From NCBI RefSeq assembly GCF_001511835.1, contig NZ_LN997848.1:3252001-3316000 (forward strand): a stretch of 64,000 bases of DNA, given 5' to 3'. Both the position numbers and the translations under genes were made by a program. Position 1 is the stretch's first letter. Each line of letters begins with the position of its first letter. Origin of the DNA: Magnetospirillum sp. XM-1. GTDB lineage: Bacteria; Pseudomonadota; Alphaproteobacteria; Rhodospirillales; Magnetospirillaceae. This document shows positions 28,004 to 37,856 of this stretch, in pieces. Under the pieces are notes generated by a model. It was not told the DNA's origin and made no database searches. It saw only the letters and a list, made by a program, of their open reading frames with translations.

Positions 28004-28855
28004 TTAGGCAGCCTTGCCGACCAGCCGGGCCACGCCCAGCAGCAGGTTGCGGGCCGAGATGGGCTTTTCCATGAATTCGTCGGCCCCGGCCAGCAGGGCC
28101 AGGTCCCGGTTGGCCATGCGTTCATGGCCCGACAGGATCAGCACCGGCAGCCGCGCCTGATCGGGCGGGCCGCGCCGCACCCATTTGACCAGATCCAGTC
28201 CGCTCTCCTCGCCCACATGCCAGTCGGACACCACGATGTCCAGGCGCTCCTGGCCGATCACCGCCTTGGCGGAGGCCAGGTCATGGACGGCGGAGATGGT
28301 GGCCACCCCGACGCTGCCCAGGATGGTGCGCAGGATCTCGCAGAAATTGACGTTGTCGTCCACCAGCAGCACGCGCAGCTTCGACCAATCCACCTGGGCG
28401 GCCCTGGCCGTTCCGCCGCCGGTCAGCGTCACCCGCTGGGCGGCCGCCTCGGCGCCCGGATGGCCGATCATCCACGAGCGGTAGTTCATGTCGGTGGTGC
28501 AGATGTGGTCGATCAGCCAGGAATTCAGGAATGTCAGGCAGTCGCGGGCCCTGACCGAGGTCTTGTCCTCGGTGTAGCGCGCCTTGAAGCCGGCGACCTT
28601 GGCGGTGAAATTGTCGTGGGTGCCGTGATGCTGGGACAGCAGCGGATAGCGGCAGGCCTCCATCATCTTTTCCTCGCGGGCGAAGTGATGGGCGGCGTAT
28701 TCGTCAAGCGCCTGCAGCACGCTGCCCACCGACGCGTATTCCTCGTCGTCGCCGATGGAGCGCTGCAGGTGATTGATCAGGCCGATGAGGGTCTTGTGGT
28801 CGGAATCGAGCAACGGCACGCCGACGCTCATCCTCTCGCTCCACGTCACCCCCAT
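28004..28855 (-). CDS. Bacteriohemerythrin fused to a response-regulator receiver domain
   Basis: A soluble 283-aa two-domain protein. Residues about 1-135 form a hemerythrin domain with the diiron ligand pattern: SDHKTL, AHHFAREEKMM (HxxxE), HHGTH (HxxxH) and DHICTTD (HxxxxD). Residues about 158-280 form a CheY-like receiver with acidic pocket VDDN, phospho-acceptor Asp in IVVSDWHVGE, and conserved Lys in FMEKPIS. No output domain exists. It could couple oxygen or redox state to a phosphorelay (inference). It starts 17 nt after ilvD, with GAGGAA before the ATG. Confidence 0.9.
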   Translation of the reverse strand: MGVTWSERMSVGVPLLDSDHKTLIGLINHLQRSIGDDEEYASVGSVLQALDEYAAHHFAREEKMMEACRYPLLSQHHGTHDNFTAKVAGFKARYTEDKTSVRARDCLTFLNSWLIDHICTTDMNYRSWMIGHPGAEAAAQRVTLTGGGTARAAQVDWSKLRVLLVDDNVNFCEILRTILGSVGVATISAVHDLASAKAVIGQERLDIVVSDWHVGEESGLDLVKWVRRGPPDQARLPVLILSGHERMANRDLALLAGADEFMEKPISARNLLLGVARLVGKAA

Positions 28856-28872
28856 CGGCTGTTTCCTCTTTC

Positions 28873-30723
28873 CTAACGGTCCAACTGCGAAACGTCGCGC
28901 ACCGCGCCGCGCGCTGCGCTGGTGGTCATGGCGGCATAGGCCTTCAGGGCCGCCGACACCTGACGGTCGCGGTCCACCGGCTTCCAGGCCTTGGGCCCCT
29001 TGGCCAGCATGGCCTGGCGACGCTTTTCCAGTTCGGCATCGGATACCCGGATTGCAATACCGCGATTTGGAATATCTATATCAATGATGTCCCCGGCTTC
29101 GATCAGGCCGATGGCGCCGCCTTCGGCGGCTTCGGGCGAGACGTGGCCGATGGACAGGCCCGAGGTGCCGCCCGAGAAGCGGCCGTCGGTGATCAGGGCG
29201 CATTCCTTGCCCAGGCCCATGCTCTTCAGGTAGCTGGTGGGATAGAGCATCTCCTGCATGCCCGGCCCGCCGCGCGGACCTTCGTAGCGCACGACCACCA
29301 CGTCGCCGGCCTTGACCTGCCCGCCCAGGATCTTGGCCACCGCCTCGTCCTGGCTTTCACAGATCACCGCCGGGCCCGAGAAGGTCAGGTTCTTGTCGTC
29401 CACGCCGGCGGTCTTGACGATGCAGCCGTCGAGAGCCAGGTTGCCGAACAGCACCGCCAGGCCGCCATCCTTGGAAAAGGCGTTGTCCACCGAACGGGTG
29501 ACGCCCTCGGCACGGTCCTTGTCCACCTCGGCCCAGCGCTTGGACTGTCCGAAGGCCTGGGTGGTGCGCACGCCGCCGGGCGCCGCCTTGTAGAATTCAT
29601 GCACCTTGGGATCGTCGGAACGCGAGATGTCCCACTTGTCCAGGGCCTCGGCCAGGGTGCGGGAATGGACGGTGCCGCAGTCGCGGTTGATCAGCCCGCC
29701 CCGGTCCAGTTGCCCTAGGATGCCCATGATGCCGCCGGCCCGGTGGACATCCTCGATATGGACGTCGGGGACATTGGGGGCCACCTTGCACAGGCAGGGC
29801 ACTCGGCGCGACAGCCGGTCGATGTCGCTCATGCCGAAGGCGACGCCCGCCTCCTGCGCCGCCGCCAGCAGATGCAGCACGGTATTGGTGGAGCCGCCCA
29901 TGGCGATGTCCAGCGTCATGGCGTTCTCGAAGGCCTTGAAGGTGGCGATGGAGCGCGGCAGCACGGAAGAATCGTCGCCCTCGTAGGCCCGCTTGGCCAG
30001 TTCCACGATGCGCCGCCCGGCCTCGAGGAACAGCTCCTTGCGGTCGGAATGGGTAGCCACCACCGTGCCGTTGCCCGGCAGGCCGAGGCCCAGGGCCTCG
30101 ATCAGGCAGTTCATGGAATTGGCGGTGAACATGCCCGAGCACGAGCCGCAGGTGGGGCAGCTTTCCTTTTCGAAGGCCAGCGCCTCCTCGTCGGAGACGT
30201 TCTGGTCGGCGCCCTTGATCATGGCGTCGATCAGATCGACGGCGTGGGTCTCGCCCTTGTAGGTGACCTTGCCGGCCTCCATGGGGCCGCCCGAGATGAA
30301 GATGGTGGGAATGTTGAGGCGCAACGACGCCATCAGCATGCCGGGCGTGATCTTGTCGCAATTGGAGATGCAGACCATGGCGTCGGCGCAATGGGCGTTG
30401 ACCATGTACTCCACCGAATCGGCGATCAGCTCGCGCGACGGGAGCGAATACAGCATGCCGGCATGGCCCATGGCGATGCCGTCGTCGATGGCGATGGTGT
30501 CGAATTCCTTGGCGACGCCCCCCGCCTTCTCGATCTCGCGGGCCACCATCTGCCCCAGATCCTTGAGATGCACGTGGCCGGGCACGAACTGGGTGAAGGA
30601 ATTGGCGATGGCGATGATCGGCTTGCCGAAATCGGCGTCGGTCATGCCGGTGGCGCGCCAAAGGCCGCGGGCACCGGACATGTTGCGGCCGTGGGTGGAG
30701 GTACGGGAGCGATAAGCGGGCAT
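28873..30723 (-). CDS. ilvD: Dihydroxy-acid dehydratase
   Basis: Fe-S enzyme of valine, leucine and isoleucine synthesis, 616 aa, full length. Cluster cysteines are visible in [12 protein letters not shown] and [37 protein letters not shown] is the C-terminal signature. ATG 30723 is preferred to an in-frame TTG three codons upstream because AAGG is well spaced. It is preceded by a 39-nt gap and followed by the hemerythrin-receiver gene, possibly one transcript. Confidence 0.97.
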   Translation of the reverse strand: MPAYRSRTSTHGRNMSGARGLWRATGMTDADFGKPIIAIANSFTQFVPGHVHLKDLGQMVAREIEKAGGVAKEFDTIAIDDGIAMGHAGMLYSLPSRELIADSVEYMVNAHCADAMVCISNCDKITPGMLMASLRLNIPTIFISGGPMEAGKVTYKGETHAVDLIDAMIKGADQNVSDEEALAFEKESCPTCGSCSGMFTANSMNCLIEALGLGLPGNGTVVATHSDRKELFLEAGRRIVELAKRAYEGDDSSVLPRSIATFKAFENAMTLDIAMGGSTNTVLHLLAAAQEAGVAFGMSDIDRLSRRVPCLCKVAPNVPDVHIEDVHRAGGIMGILGQLDRGGLINRDCGTVHSRTLAEALDKWDISRSDDPKVHEFYKAAPGGVRTTQAFGQSKRWAEVDKDRAEGVTRSVDNAFSKDGGLAVLFGNLALDGCIVKTAGVDDKNLTFSGPAVICESQDEAVAKILGGQVKAGDVVVVRYEGPRGGPGMQEMLYPTSYLKSMGLGKECALITDGRFSGGTSGLSIGHVSPEAAEGGAIGLIEAGDIIDIDIPNRGIAIRVSDAELEKRRQAMLAKGPKAWKPVDRDRQVSAALKAYAAMTTSAARGAVRDVSQLDR

Positions 30724-30762
30724 GGGTGTCAACCTTCGTATGACGGAAACGCTAAGATGGTG

Positions 30763-31092
30763 TCAGCCCCGGATCTTCTCGGGGTTGCTGATGCCCAGGC
30801 GCTCGGCCTCGGCATCGAAAGCTTCGCGGTACAGCGGGAAGGCCCGGGTCTTGGTCACCGCCTCGCCGGTCCGCGCATGGGTAAAGGTCTCGCGCACCAG
30901 CAGCGGATGCGCGTCCTTGTTGGGGCAGGCATCGCCCTCGGCGATCAGCGCCTTGATCTGGGCGGTCAGCCCGGCGATGTGGCAGGAATCGATGTCCGCG
31001 TCGCCGTTCAGTTCCTCGATTTCGGCGCGCAATTCCTCGAGCTCGGCGCGCAGGGCCTCGTTCTCGGCCCGCAGCTCTTCCAGTTCGTCCAT
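30763..31092 (-). CDS. Small coiled-coil protein of unknown function
   Basis: A 109-aa protein I do not recognise. The first 30 residues are an almost perfect Leu/Glu heptad repeat (ELEELRAENEALRAELEEL), a strong coiled coil. The C-terminal half (HPLLVRETFTHARTGEAVTK to GISNPEKIRG) is mixed and contains two Cys. It starts 3 nt after the haloacid dehalogenase stop, so it is cotranscribed with that gene and the transglycosylase. Codon usage matches its neighbours. Confidence 0.75.
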   Translation of the reverse strand: MDELEELRAENEALRAELEELRAEIEELNGDADIDSCHIAGLTAQIKALIAEGDACPNKDAHPLLVRETFTHARTGEAVTKTRAFPLYREAFDAEAERLGISNPEKIRG

Positions 31093-31095
31093 GGC

Positions 31096-31767
31096 TCAGT
31101 CTCCCAGAATTGCCGGCAGCTCGGTCAGATCGGCCACCGTCGCCTTGGTTCCCAACGGCAATTTCTCCGGCGGAACGTTGTCGCGGTTGATCCACACCAC
31201 CTGAAAGCCGAAAGCGGCGGCGCCGCTGACGTCCCAGGCATTGGCCGATACGAAGCATACGCTTTCCGGCGTCACGCCGAAATGGGTCGCCGCCAGTTGA
31301 TAGACCAGCGGATCCGGTTTGAAGCGCTGGACCGACTGGGCCGACAGCACCGCGTCGAGATGAGTCCTCAACCCGGCCGTCCCCGCCTCGAGCATGCGAA
31401 CCGTCCCGTTGGACAGAATGGCCGAGCGGTAGCCCATTTCCCGCAGGCGGGCCAGGGATTCGACCACCTCGGGATAAAGGTCCGGCTTCAGCCATCCTTC
31501 CATCAGCCGGTGCCGCAGGCCGTTATCCTCCAGCTTCAAGGTTTCCATGGCGAAATCCAGGGCTTCGTCGGTCACCCGCCAGAAATCGGCCGACACGCCG
31601 GCCCGGAGCGGCAGCCAGCTCAGCTCCAGCTGGCGACGGCGCCATACCCGCAGCAGCACGTCCGCCTTGTCGCCCAGCTCACCGCGCGCCGACCGGGCGA
31701 TCCCTGTGATGTCGAACAGGGTTCCATAGGCGTCGAAGACGCAGACCTTGGCCTGGCGAAGGGTCAC
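31096..31767 (-). CDS. Haloacid dehalogenase, type II (HAD superfamily)
   Basis: A 223-aa HAD hydrolase resembling L-2-haloacid dehalogenases. The nucleophile motif is VFDAYGTLFD, motif II SNGT (AILSNGTVRML), the Lys is in FKPDPLVY, and motif III-like VSANAWDVSGAAAFGF matches the dehalogenase pattern. The GTG start at 31767 overlaps the transglycosylase stop by 4 nt (GTGA), with GGAGG upstream. A true dehalogenase substrate is not proven. Confidence 0.88.
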   Translation of the reverse strand: MTLRQAKVCVFDAYGTLFDITGIARSARGELGDKADVLLRVWRRRQLELSWLPLRAGVSADFWRVTDEALDFAMETLKLEDNGLRHRLMEGWLKPDLYPEVVESLARLREMGYRSAILSNGTVRMLEAGTAGLRTHLDAVLSAQSVQRFKPDPLVYQLAATHFGVTPESVCFVSANAWDVSGAAAFGFQVVWINRDNVPPEKLPLGTKATVADLTELPAILGD

Positions 31768-33737
31768 GGACGGGCCTCCGCCGTGCGCCGCGCCCAGCGC
31801 TTGAGATCGGCCTCCAGGGTGGGGCCCACATGCTTGCCCAGGCGGCGGCGGTAGACCGCGACGCTTTCCATTACCCGCTGCACGTAGTTGCGGGTCTCGC
31901 TGAACGGAATCATCTCGACCCAGTCGACCACGTCCACGTTCATGTCGCGGGGGTCGCCGTATTCGCGGATCCAACGCCGGGCGCGGCTCGGCCCGGCATT
32001 GTACGAGGCCAGGGCCAGAATGTACGAGCCCTCGAAATCGCCGACCAGATCGCGCAGATAGGCCGAGCCCACCGCCACGTTGAAGTTGGGGTCGTCCAGC
32101 TTCTTGACGTGGTATTTGAGGCCCATGGACTTGGCCACCTTGGAGGCGGTGGACGGCAGCAGCTGCATGAATCCCTTGGCCCCGGCCGGCGACTCGATAT
32201 CGGCGACGAAGCCGCTTTCCTGGCGGATCACCGCCAGCACCAGGGCCTTTTCCGGATTGGTCTCGTCGGCCTGGAGCGCAGGGACCGGCCAGCCGGCCTG
32301 GACCAGGGTGACGCCTTCGCGGTCCGACCGGCGCGCCACCGTCAGCCCCAGGTCGTGGCGTCCGGTGCGGCTGGCCAGCCCGGCCACCAGGGTACGCTCG
32401 CCCGGGGTCTGGACGGTGTCGTTGAGGCGGATGAAGAAGGAACGCAGCAGATCGTTCTCGCCCACCTGCATCAGCAGCCGGGCGGCGGCGACCACGTCGC
32501 GGGCCTCGAACCGCGCCACGTCCTCGGGCGTCGGCTGCGGCTCGTCGGGCAGCGGCCAATGCTGGTCGCCCAGCTTGGAGGCCCCCAGCTGGCCGTAATA
32601 GGTGGTGGAATAGCGCGCCGCCCGGGTAAACCAGTCCCGCGCCTTGGCGTCCCCCGCCGCCTCGAAGGCGCGCCCGGCCCAGTAGGCGGCGCGGGCCCGC
32701 GAGATGGGATGGCTGGCCCATTCGTGCAGGCGGGTGAAATGGTGGATGGCGGTGGTCTTGTCGTCGAGGAAGCGCAGCGCCACCCAGCCGGCCAGGAATT
32801 CGGCGTCCACGTACTGGGTGCCGCCCTCCAGCCCGTGATCGGCGGCGGCCTGATAGGCCTTGGACACCAGCCCCTTCTGCAGGGCGCGCCGCGCCAGGAT
32901 AGCGCGTTCCTGCCACCACAGGTCGGGACGGATCTTGTTGCGCGACGGATGGGCCAGGAGATCCAGCGCCTCCTCGTCCATGTCCTTCTGGCGACGCCAG
33001 CGCACCCGCTCGTAGATCAGGCCGGGGTCGTCGCGCAACGAGGCGGGAACGGCCGCAATCAACGGCTCGGGATTGGACTTGCCCGCCTGCAGGGCGAGGC
33101 GGGCCTGGGCCACGGCGCGGTGGCCGGCATCCACCTTCATGATCATCCGCTGGACCGAGGCTTCCTGCCGGTCCCACAGCAGGCGGTCAAGACGGCGCCA
33201 GTGGTCCTCGTAGCGCAGATGCTCGCCGAAATGGCTGAGATACTGCTTTTCCTGCAAGGCCCCGAAACTCAAGGTGACCCAGGTGTCGCGGATCACCTGC
33301 ACCGCCTGCTCGCCCCGGCCGGCGGCGAACAGGGCCCGGGCATAGGCCTGGCCGCCGTCGGCGGTGGTGGGCGGATGCGAATCGAACCAGGCCAGCACCT
33401 GGGCGGTGGGCGTGGCGGCGGTGATGGATTCCTCGGCCCGCTTGGTCATCTGGCTCATCATCGGCCATTCGGGATTGGCGTGGATGAAGGCGGCCAGCTG
33501 GGCGAACTCGGCCCCCGAACGGCCCGAGACATAGGCCATCCAGGTGACCAGGCGGGGCAGAACCTTGGAATGGGACTGCCGGGCCAGGCGGGCGGCCTCG
33601 TCGAAATGGTCGCGCTTGGCGGCGGCGATCACCTGCCGGGTCAGGGCGGAATCCCCCTCGGCCTGGGCCGGCTGGAACGAACCGATGGCGACAAGCGCGG
33701 CAAGGACGAGGACGGACAGAACCTTCAACGGACGCAT
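31764..33737 (-). CDS. Soluble lytic murein transglycosylase
   Basis: A periplasmic peptidoglycan-cleaving enzyme (657 aa). The signal peptide is at residues about 1-26 (cleavage after AQA). A long alpha-superhelical region follows, then a C-terminal SLT domain with catalytic Glu in VIRQESGF, the GAKGFMQLLPSTA motif and LASYNAGPSRARRWI. The architecture matches Slt70-type enzymes. It is the first gene of the run into the HAD, coiled-coil and perhaps ilvD genes. Confidence 0.94.
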   Translation of the reverse strand: MRPLKVLSVLVLAALVAIGSFQPAQAEGDSALTRQVIAAAKRDHFDEAARLARQSHSKVLPRLVTWMAYVSGRSGAEFAQLAAFIHANPEWPMMSQMTKRAEESITAATPTAQVLAWFDSHPPTTADGGQAYARALFAAGRGEQAVQVIRDTWVTLSFGALQEKQYLSHFGEHLRYEDHWRRLDRLLWDRQEASVQRMIMKVDAGHRAVAQARLALQAGKSNPEPLIAAVPASLRDDPGLIYERVRWRRQKDMDEEALDLLAHPSRNKIRPDLWWQERAILARRALQKGLVSKAYQAAADHGLEGGTQYVDAEFLAGWVALRFLDDKTTAIHHFTRLHEWASHPISRARAAYWAGRAFEAAGDAKARDWFTRAARYSTTYYGQLGASKLGDQHWPLPDEPQPTPEDVARFEARDVVAAARLLMQVGENDLLRSFFIRLNDTVQTPGERTLVAGLASRTGRHDLGLTVARRSDREGVTLVQAGWPVPALQADETNPEKALVLAVIRQESGFVADIESPAGAKGFMQLLPSTASKVAKSMGLKYHVKKLDDPNFNVAVGSAYLRDLVGDFEGSYILALASYNAGPSRARRWIREYGDPRDMNVDVVDWVEMIPFSETRNYVQRVMESVAVYRRRLGKHVGPTLEADLKRWARRTAEARP

Positions 33738-33790
33738 CCAGTGGGATCGTTCAGCGGGGCCCGTATTCTAGAGGGCACTCCCAAGGGCTT

Positions 33791-34495
33791 TCAAGCCGAA
33801 CCGCTCTCGAGCACCCCATCGCGTACCCGCACCATCCGGTCGAAGCGGTCGTAGATCTTCTCGTCATGGCTGACCACCAGAACGGCCGCCCGCTGTTCGC
33901 GGGCCACCTTGATCAGCAGGTCCATGACGATGGCGGCGCGCTGGGAATCCAGCGCGGCGGTCGGTTCGTCGGCCAGGATCAGCCTGGGATTGTTGGCCAG
34001 GGCGCGGGCGATGGCCACCCGCTGGGCCTCGCCGCCCGACAGCTGGGCCGGAACCGCCTGCGCGCGCGCGCCCACCTCCAGGTAGTCCAGCAACTCGTCG
34101 GCGCGGATCTGCGCCTCGCGCCGGTCCCGCCCGGCCAGTTCCAGCACCACGGCCACGTTGTCGCGGCTGTCGAGGAAGGGCAACAGATTATGGAACTGGA
34201 AGATGAAGCCGATCTTGTCCAGGCGCAGGCGGCGCAGGTCGCCGCCCGTCCAGGCTCCGTCATAGACCGCCGCCCCGTCCAGAACCATCCGCCCGGCGCT
34301 GGGCTCGATCACGCAGCCGATGATGTTGAGCAAAGTGCTCTTGCCCGAACCGCTGGGGCCGAGCAGCCCCACCACCTCGCCGGGATACAAAGACAGGTCG
34401 ACGCCGCGCAGGGCGTCGACCCGCGAGCTTCCCTCGCCGAAATGCTTGGCGATTCCCGTCAGTTCCGCCAGGGGACGCGCAGCGTTCATGATCAT
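33791..34495 (-). CDS. ABC exporter ATP-binding protein (LolD/MacB/DevA type)
   Basis: Nucleotide-binding subunit, 234 aa. Walker A is GPSGSGKST, signature [15 protein letters not shown], Walker [13 protein letters not shown], and the H-loop VVSHD. The start overlaps the permease stop (ATGA). With the upstream permease and membrane-fusion protein it forms a three-gene exporter, all with 4-nt overlaps. The substrate is not predictable. Confidence 0.93.
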   Translation of the reverse strand: MIMNAARPLAELTGIAKHFGEGSSRVDALRGVDLSLYPGEVVGLLGPSGSGKSTLLNIIGCVIEPSAGRMVLDGAAVYDGAWTGGDLRRLRLDKIGFIFQFHNLLPFLDSRDNVAVVLELAGRDRREAQIRADELLDYLEVGARAQAVPAQLSGGEAQRVAIARALANNPRLILADEPTAALDSQRAAIVMDLLIKVAREQRAAVLVVSHDEKIYDRFDRMVRVRDGVLESGSA

Positions 34496-35625
34496 CCCCC
34501 CAATGCCGCCGCCGGCTCGATCCGAAGCGCCAGCCTCACGCCCAGGCCACTGGACAGGACGCAGACCACCAGCACCAGACCGGCCAGCATCAAGGCGTCC
34601 TCGGCTTGCAGCACCACCCGGCGGGGAAACCTGTCAGCCACAAGGTTGACAAGAATCGCCCCCATGGAAAAGCCGATCAGCCCCATGGCCAGGGCCTGCT
34701 GCAGGATCAGGCCGACGATGGTGCGGTCGGGCGCGCCGATCAGCTTCAGGGTGGCGATCTCGCGGGTCTTGTCCATGGTCATGGTGTAGATGATCAGCGC
34801 GATCACCACCGCCGACACCACCATCAGGATGGCGGTGAACAGGCCGATCTGGCGGCGCGCCTTCTCCACCACGGATTCCACCAGGATGGATTCCTGCTGT
34901 CCTTGCGTGGCGGTTCCCAGATGCTTCCAGCGCCAGATCTCGTGGGCCACCCGATCGGCGGACATGCCGGAATCCAGCCGCGCCACCACGGCATTGATGG
35001 TGTCCAGGGCCGGCGGCGGCGCGCCGCGCGCCTGATCGCGGCGATAGGTGGCCGGCTTGGGCAGGAATTGCAGATCCTGGGCGTCCCGCAGGCTGAGGAA
35101 CAGCACGGGATCGCCGCCGGTGGAGACGTGATTGCGGGTCAGCCCGACGATCAGATACTCGTCGCGGCCCAGGCGCAGGTGCTCTCCCAGCGCCAGGCCG
35201 GCGCGGCGGTCGGCCACCGCCTCGCCATGGCGGACGGCGATGGCGCGCCCCGCTTCGATGCCGGCCGGGCCGCCCATGCGGCCGGGCTCGTAGCCGACCA
35301 CCTGCAGGCGCAGCTTGCGGTCCCCATGGGCCGTTTCCACCGTCTGATAGGTGACCGAACCGGCATCAGCCACGCCGGGAACGCGGGCCACCATCTCGCG
35401 GGTGTCGCCGGGCATGCGCGAGGCCTCGGCGAACGGCCCCCTGGACCCCGCCTCCACCACCCAGAGGTCGGCGGCGGGGGCGCGCACCAGGGACAGGGCG
35501 TCCTCGACCAGACCGCGATAGATGCCGATCATGGACAGCACCACGCCCAGCAGCAGGGCCAGCCCCAGGCAGGTCAGCAAAAAGCGTCCCAGCTTGTGCC
35601 GGATGTCACGCAGGGCAAGGTTCAT
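34492..35625 (-). CDS. ABC exporter permease (FtsX/DevC type)
   Basis: A 377-aa permease with the MacB/FtsX topology: helix at about 14-36, a large periplasmic domain, then three helices at about 260-375. The N-terminus MNLALRDIRHKLGRFLLTCLG is typical of the DevC group. The frame is open farther upstream, antisense to the adaptor gene, but ATG 35625 overlaps the adaptor stop (ATGA) and gives the proper start. Confidence 0.9.
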   Translation of the reverse strand: MNLALRDIRHKLGRFLLTCLGLALLLGVVLSMIGIYRGLVEDALSLVRAPAADLWVVEAGSRGPFAEASRMPGDTREMVARVPGVADAGSVTYQTVETAHGDRKLRLQVVGYEPGRMGGPAGIEAGRAIAVRHGEAVADRRAGLALGEHLRLGRDEYLIVGLTRNHVSTGGDPVLFLSLRDAQDLQFLPKPATYRRDQARGAPPPALDTINAVVARLDSGMSADRVAHEIWRWKHLGTATQGQQESILVESVVEKARRQIGLFTAILMVVSAVVIALIIYTMTMDKTREIATLKLIGAPDRTIVGLILQQALAMGLIGFSMGAILVNLVADRFPRRVVLQAEDALMLAGLVLVVCVLSSGLGVRLALRIEPAAALGG

Positions 35626-36785
35626 GGCGCGGCATCGCTCATGCGGGCCGAAAGTCCTTCGGCCAGCCCGGCGGTCAGCCGCGTCACCACCCGGATTCCG
35701 TCGGACAGGCCGCCGATCACCTCCAGACGTCCGTCCAGGGTGCGGCGACCGAAGGACAGCGTCCGCCGCGCCAGACGGCCGTTCTCCACCACCCAGGCCA
35801 GACCCTGGCGGCCGTCGAACCCTTGAATCGCCGAAATGGGCGCCAGGATGGCGTTGTCCAGCCGGGCGGCGTCGATGACCACTTCGGCCTGTTCGCCCAG
35901 ATTCTGGGGGCAATCGCGGCAGGCGATATAGATCTTCCGCTCCTCGGTGGTGCGGTCGCTCTCGATGTCGATGCGCACCACCTGACCGGCAAAGCGCTTG
36001 GCCGGGGCCGAGCGCAGCCGCACCTCGGCCTCTTGGCCCACGGCCACGCCGCCGGCCTGGGTTTCGTCCACATAGGACAGGACCCAGACGGTTTCGGGAT
36101 CGAACAGGGTGAACACCCCCTCGCCCGGCGCCACCACGCTGCCCAGTTCCCGCGAACGCAGCGAAATCCGGCCGTCATAGGGCGCGGCCAGGGTATGGCG
36201 GGCCAGCAGCACCTCGTTGAGCTCCAGCTGGGCGCGGGCGTCGGCCAGGGTAGCCAGCGCCAGGGACACCTCGGCATTGGCGGCCTGGGCGTCGGCGCCG
36301 GCGCTGACCGCCGCCGCCTGGGCGTCTCCGAAGGTCTCCTCGCTGATGGTCCCCGAGGCCACCAGGGACTTGCGCCGCTGGCTGACCTTTTCCTTCTGCG
36401 CCCGGTTGGCCGCCGCCTTGGCGACGACCGCCCGCGCCGAGGTGGACTGGGCCAGGGCCTTGTCGTATTGGGCGCGGGCGGCGGCCACCTTGGCCCGCTG
36501 TTCCGCATCGTCCAGCCGGGCCAGGACCTGTCCCTTGACCACGCCGTCCCCGGCATCGGCCCGCAGCTCGGCCAAGGTTCCCGCCACGGCGAAGCCGATC
36601 TTGGAAGCGACCTTGGCCTCGATGGTCCCCAGCCCGTAGACGCGGATGGGGACGTCGCGGGACACAACCGCCACCTCGACCGCGACGCCGCCCAGAACCA
36701 TCCGGCCAAAGGCAAGGGCGGCAAGAACAACCGCCAAACTCGCGGCCAGCCGTGGGTGAGAGCGCAGCAGGGCGACAAACTTCAT
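35622..36785 (-). CDS. HlyD-family membrane-fusion (adaptor) protein of the ABC exporter
   Basis: The periplasmic adaptor, 387 aa. One N-terminal helix (about 12-32) anchors it. A biotinyl-lipoyl-like half motif (VAGTLAELRADAGDGVVKGQVLARLD) is followed by a long coiled-coil hairpin and the beta-barrel region. A CRDCPQN segment adds two cysteines. GGAAGG precedes the ATG at 36785. It heads the exporter operon and is divergent from dapA. Confidence 0.9.
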   Translation of the reverse strand: MKFVALLRSHPRLAASLAVVLAALAFGRMVLGGVAVEVAVVSRDVPIRVYGLGTIEAKVASKIGFAVAGTLAELRADAGDGVVKGQVLARLDDAEQRAKVAAARAQYDKALAQSTSARAVVAKAAANRAQKEKVSQRRKSLVASGTISEETFGDAQAAAVSAGADAQAANAEVSLALATLADARAQLELNEVLLARHTLAAPYDGRISLRSRELGSVVAPGEGVFTLFDPETVWVLSYVDETQAGGVAVGQEAEVRLRSAPAKRFAGQVVRIDIESDRTTEERKIYIACRDCPQNLGEQAEVVIDAARLDNAILAPISAIQGFDGRQGLAWVVENGRLARRTLSFGRRTLDGRLEVIGGLSDGIRVVTRLTAGLAEGLSARMSDAAP

Positions 36786-36827
36786 GGATACGACCTTCCG
36801 GGAAATTATGCGTAATCCCGGCATGAT

Positions 36828-36841
36828 TTAGACATATCTAA
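36828..36841. promoter_or_regulatory. AT-rich inverted repeat in the exporter/dapA divergent region
   Basis: TTAGA-CATA-TCTAA is a perfect 5-bp inverted repeat 43-56 bp upstream of the adaptor start, in the AT-rich part of the gap. It overlaps where a promoter for the exporter operon would be expected. Confidence 0.35.
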
Positions 36842-36866
36842 TTTACATTGCCAATCCATCTTCGCC

Positions 36867-36881
36867 TCATGACTGTCATGA
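36867..36881. promoter_or_regulatory. Perfect 15-bp palindrome (candidate operator) between exporter operon and dapA
   Basis: TCATGAC-T-GTCATGA is a perfect 7-bp inverted repeat around one base. It lies about 82 bp upstream of each divergent start, at the middle of the shared gap, which fits a dimeric repressor or activator site. No regulator gene is adjacent. Confidence 0.5.
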
Positions 36882-36963
36882 GACGCGCATGGTCGTCTTG
36901 CCCCCGGCCGCGCTTGCCGCTAATGTCCCGTGTTCCATCAACCGCCCATCCGGGAAGACTGCC

Positions 36964-37836
36964 ATGTTCAAGGGATCCATCACCGCTCTCATCACTCCCT
37001 TCCTCAATGGAAAGGTGAATGAGAAAGCGTTCCAGGATCTGGTCGCCTGGCAGATCGCCGAGGGCACCCATGCGGTCGTCCCCTGCGGCACCACCGGCGA
37101 GTCGCCCACCCTGTCGCACGACGAGCACCATCGCGTGGTGGAACTGTGCCTGGAAGTGGCCAAGGGCAAGGTCCCGGTCATCGCCGGCACCGGCTCCAAC
37201 TCCACCGACGAGGCCATCGCGCTGACCCGGCACGCCAAGCAGGCCGGTGCCGACGCGGCCCTGGTGGTGGCGCCCTATTACAACAAGCCGACCCAGGAAG
37301 GCCTGTTCCGCCATTTCGAGGCCATCGCCAAGGCGGTGGACATCCCCATCATCGTCTACAACATCCCCGGCCGCTCGGTGATCGACATCAGCGTCGAGAC
37401 CTTCGTGCGTCTGTCGGCGCTGCCCAACATCGCCGGCATCAAGGACGCCACCGCCGACCTGGCCCGTCCGCTGCGCATCCGCGCCGCGCTGGGCGACCGG
37501 CTGTGCCAGCTGTCGGGCGAGGACGCCACCGCCATCGCCTTCAACGCCCAGGGCGGCGTGGGCTGCATCTCGGTGACCTCGAACATCGCGCCCAAGCTGT
37601 GCGCGCAGATGCAGAACGCCTGGGCCAAGGGCGATCTGGCCACCTGCAACGAGCTGAACAAGAAGCTCATGCCGCTGCATGACGCCCTGTTCTGCGAGAC
37701 CAGCCCGGCGCCGGTAAAATACGCCGCCAGCCTGCTGGGCAAGTCCACTCCCGACGTGCGCCTGCCGCTGGTCGCCGCCAGCGAGAACGCCCGTCACCGG
37801 GTCGAGGCGGCCATGAAGGCCGCCGGCCTGATCTAG
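36964..37836 (+). CDS. dapA: 4-hydroxy-tetrahydrodipicolinate synthase
   Basis: Condenses pyruvate with aspartate semialdehyde in lysine/diaminopimelate synthesis; 290 aa. GTTGESPTLSHDEH, YYNKPTQEGLFRHF and VYNIPGRSV are family motifs; the Schiff-base Lys is in GIKDATADL. ATG 36964 has GGGAAG upstream and gives the standard start MFKGSITALITPF. It is followed 20 nt later by smpB. Confidence 0.97.
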   Translation: MFKGSITALITPFLNGKVNEKAFQDLVAWQIAEGTHAVVPCGTTGESPTLSHDEHHRVVELCLEVAKGKVPVIAGTGSNSTDEAIALTRHAKQAGADAALVVAPYYNKPTQEGLFRHFEAIAKAVDIPIIVYNIPGRSVIDISVETFVRLSALPNIAGIKDATADLARPLRIRAALGDRLCQLSGEDATAIAFNAQGGVGCISVTSNIAPKLCAQMQNAWAKGDLATCNELNKKLMPLHDALFCETSPAPVKYAASLLGKSTPDVRLPLVAASENARHRVEAAMKAAGLI

Positions 37837-37856
37837 TCCTGGCAAGGTAAGGAATC

